From positions 1-64,000 of the forward strand of contig NZ_SCNL01000006.1 in assembly GCF_005502745.1 (NCBI RefSeq): 64,000 nucleotides of DNA, read 5' to 3'. Below are positions 63,983 to 64,000 of this stretch, piece after piece. Both the position numbers and the translations under genes were made by a program. Source of the stretch: Sphingomonas sp. 3P27F8 (GTDB taxonomy: Bacteria > Pseudomonadota > Alphaproteobacteria > Sphingomonadales > Sphingomonadaceae). The notes beneath the pieces were generated by a model. That model ran no database searches. It saw only the letters and a list, made by a program, of their open reading frames with translations, and was not told the DNA's origin. Each line of letters begins with the position of its first letter. The stretch's first letter is position 1.

Positions 63983-64000
63983 ATGACATGCTGCGTCGCA

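Overview
The window reads as one contiguous piece of chromosome from a GC-rich alphaproteobacterium, most likely a sphingomonad (Sphingomonas or a close relative). This rests on gene content: an Rrf2-led suf operon, a PEP-CTERM protein ending in PEPATWAMM, M16 and S9 peptidases with secretion signals, the lepB-rnc-era order, and two lipoprotein or periplasmic proteins of sphingomonad style. It also rests on very dense packing with many GTGA, ATGA and TGATG start/stop overlaps. I saw no rRNA or tRNA gene, prophage, insertion sequence or CRISPR array. No gene-free stretch exceeds about 270 bases.

Layout. 1-3.6 kb (minus strand): rrf2/sufR-sufB-small secreted protein-sufC-38-codon ORF-sufD (cut by the left edge), for Fe-S cluster assembly. 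3.7-6.5 kb: AraC-type regulator and gamma-glutamyltransferase. 6.7-11.4 kb: long-chain acyl-CoA synthetase facing an M16 metallopeptidase. 11.7-16.2 kb: aspartyl/asparaginyl hydroxylase-like enzyme, nfuA, two L,D-transpeptidase-type proteins of different families and a nitronate monooxygenase-like flavoprotein. 16.2-20.0 kb (minus): a chorismate mutase, an 820-residue fusion of a DegT aminotransferase with an FAD/NAD(P)-binding oxidoreductase, and a family-2 glycosyltransferase. 20.3-26.2 kb: rpsD, an S9 peptidase, a sirtuin, and lepB-rnc-era. 26.3-30.7 kb: pgi, glutathione reductase and dihydrolipoyl dehydrogenase.

30.8-37.3 kb: a glycerophosphodiesterase/lipoprotein pair diverging from a five-gene molybdenum aldehyde oxidoreductase operon (PaoABC-like, XdhC/PaoD and a MobA-like nucleotidyltransferase). 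37.4-45.7 kb (minus): a complete propionyl-CoA to succinyl-CoA operon (pccB, 81-aa membrane protein, methylmalonyl-CoA epimerase, enoyl-CoA hydratase, methylmalonyl-CoA mutase, biotin synthase, 73-aa membrane protein, pccA). A short-chain acyl-CoA-type regulator is transcribed divergently and faces the operon across three TTGCGAA repeats. 47.2-49.5 kb: a PEP-CTERM protein, then a Crp/Fnr-type regulator divergent from a TauD-like dioxygenase with a CRP-like site between them. 49.5-52.4 kb: hrcA-grpE-threonine synthase. 52.4-57.8 kb: an in-register array of 26-bp repeats followed by NAD-dependent formate dehydrogenase fdsGBAD. 57.8-64 kb: PEP carboxylase, a glycine-zipper protein, a thioesterase, a DedA protein and oligopeptidase B.

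The main metabolic themes are Fe-S and molybdoenzyme chemistry (suf, nfuA, pao, fds, bioB) and C1/C3 carbon entry (formate oxidation, propionyl-CoA carboxylation, PEP carboxylation). The most unusual items are the aminotransferase-flavoprotein fusion with its glycosyltransferase, the 26-bp array before fdsG, and several small proteins translationally coupled inside otherwise textbook operons.
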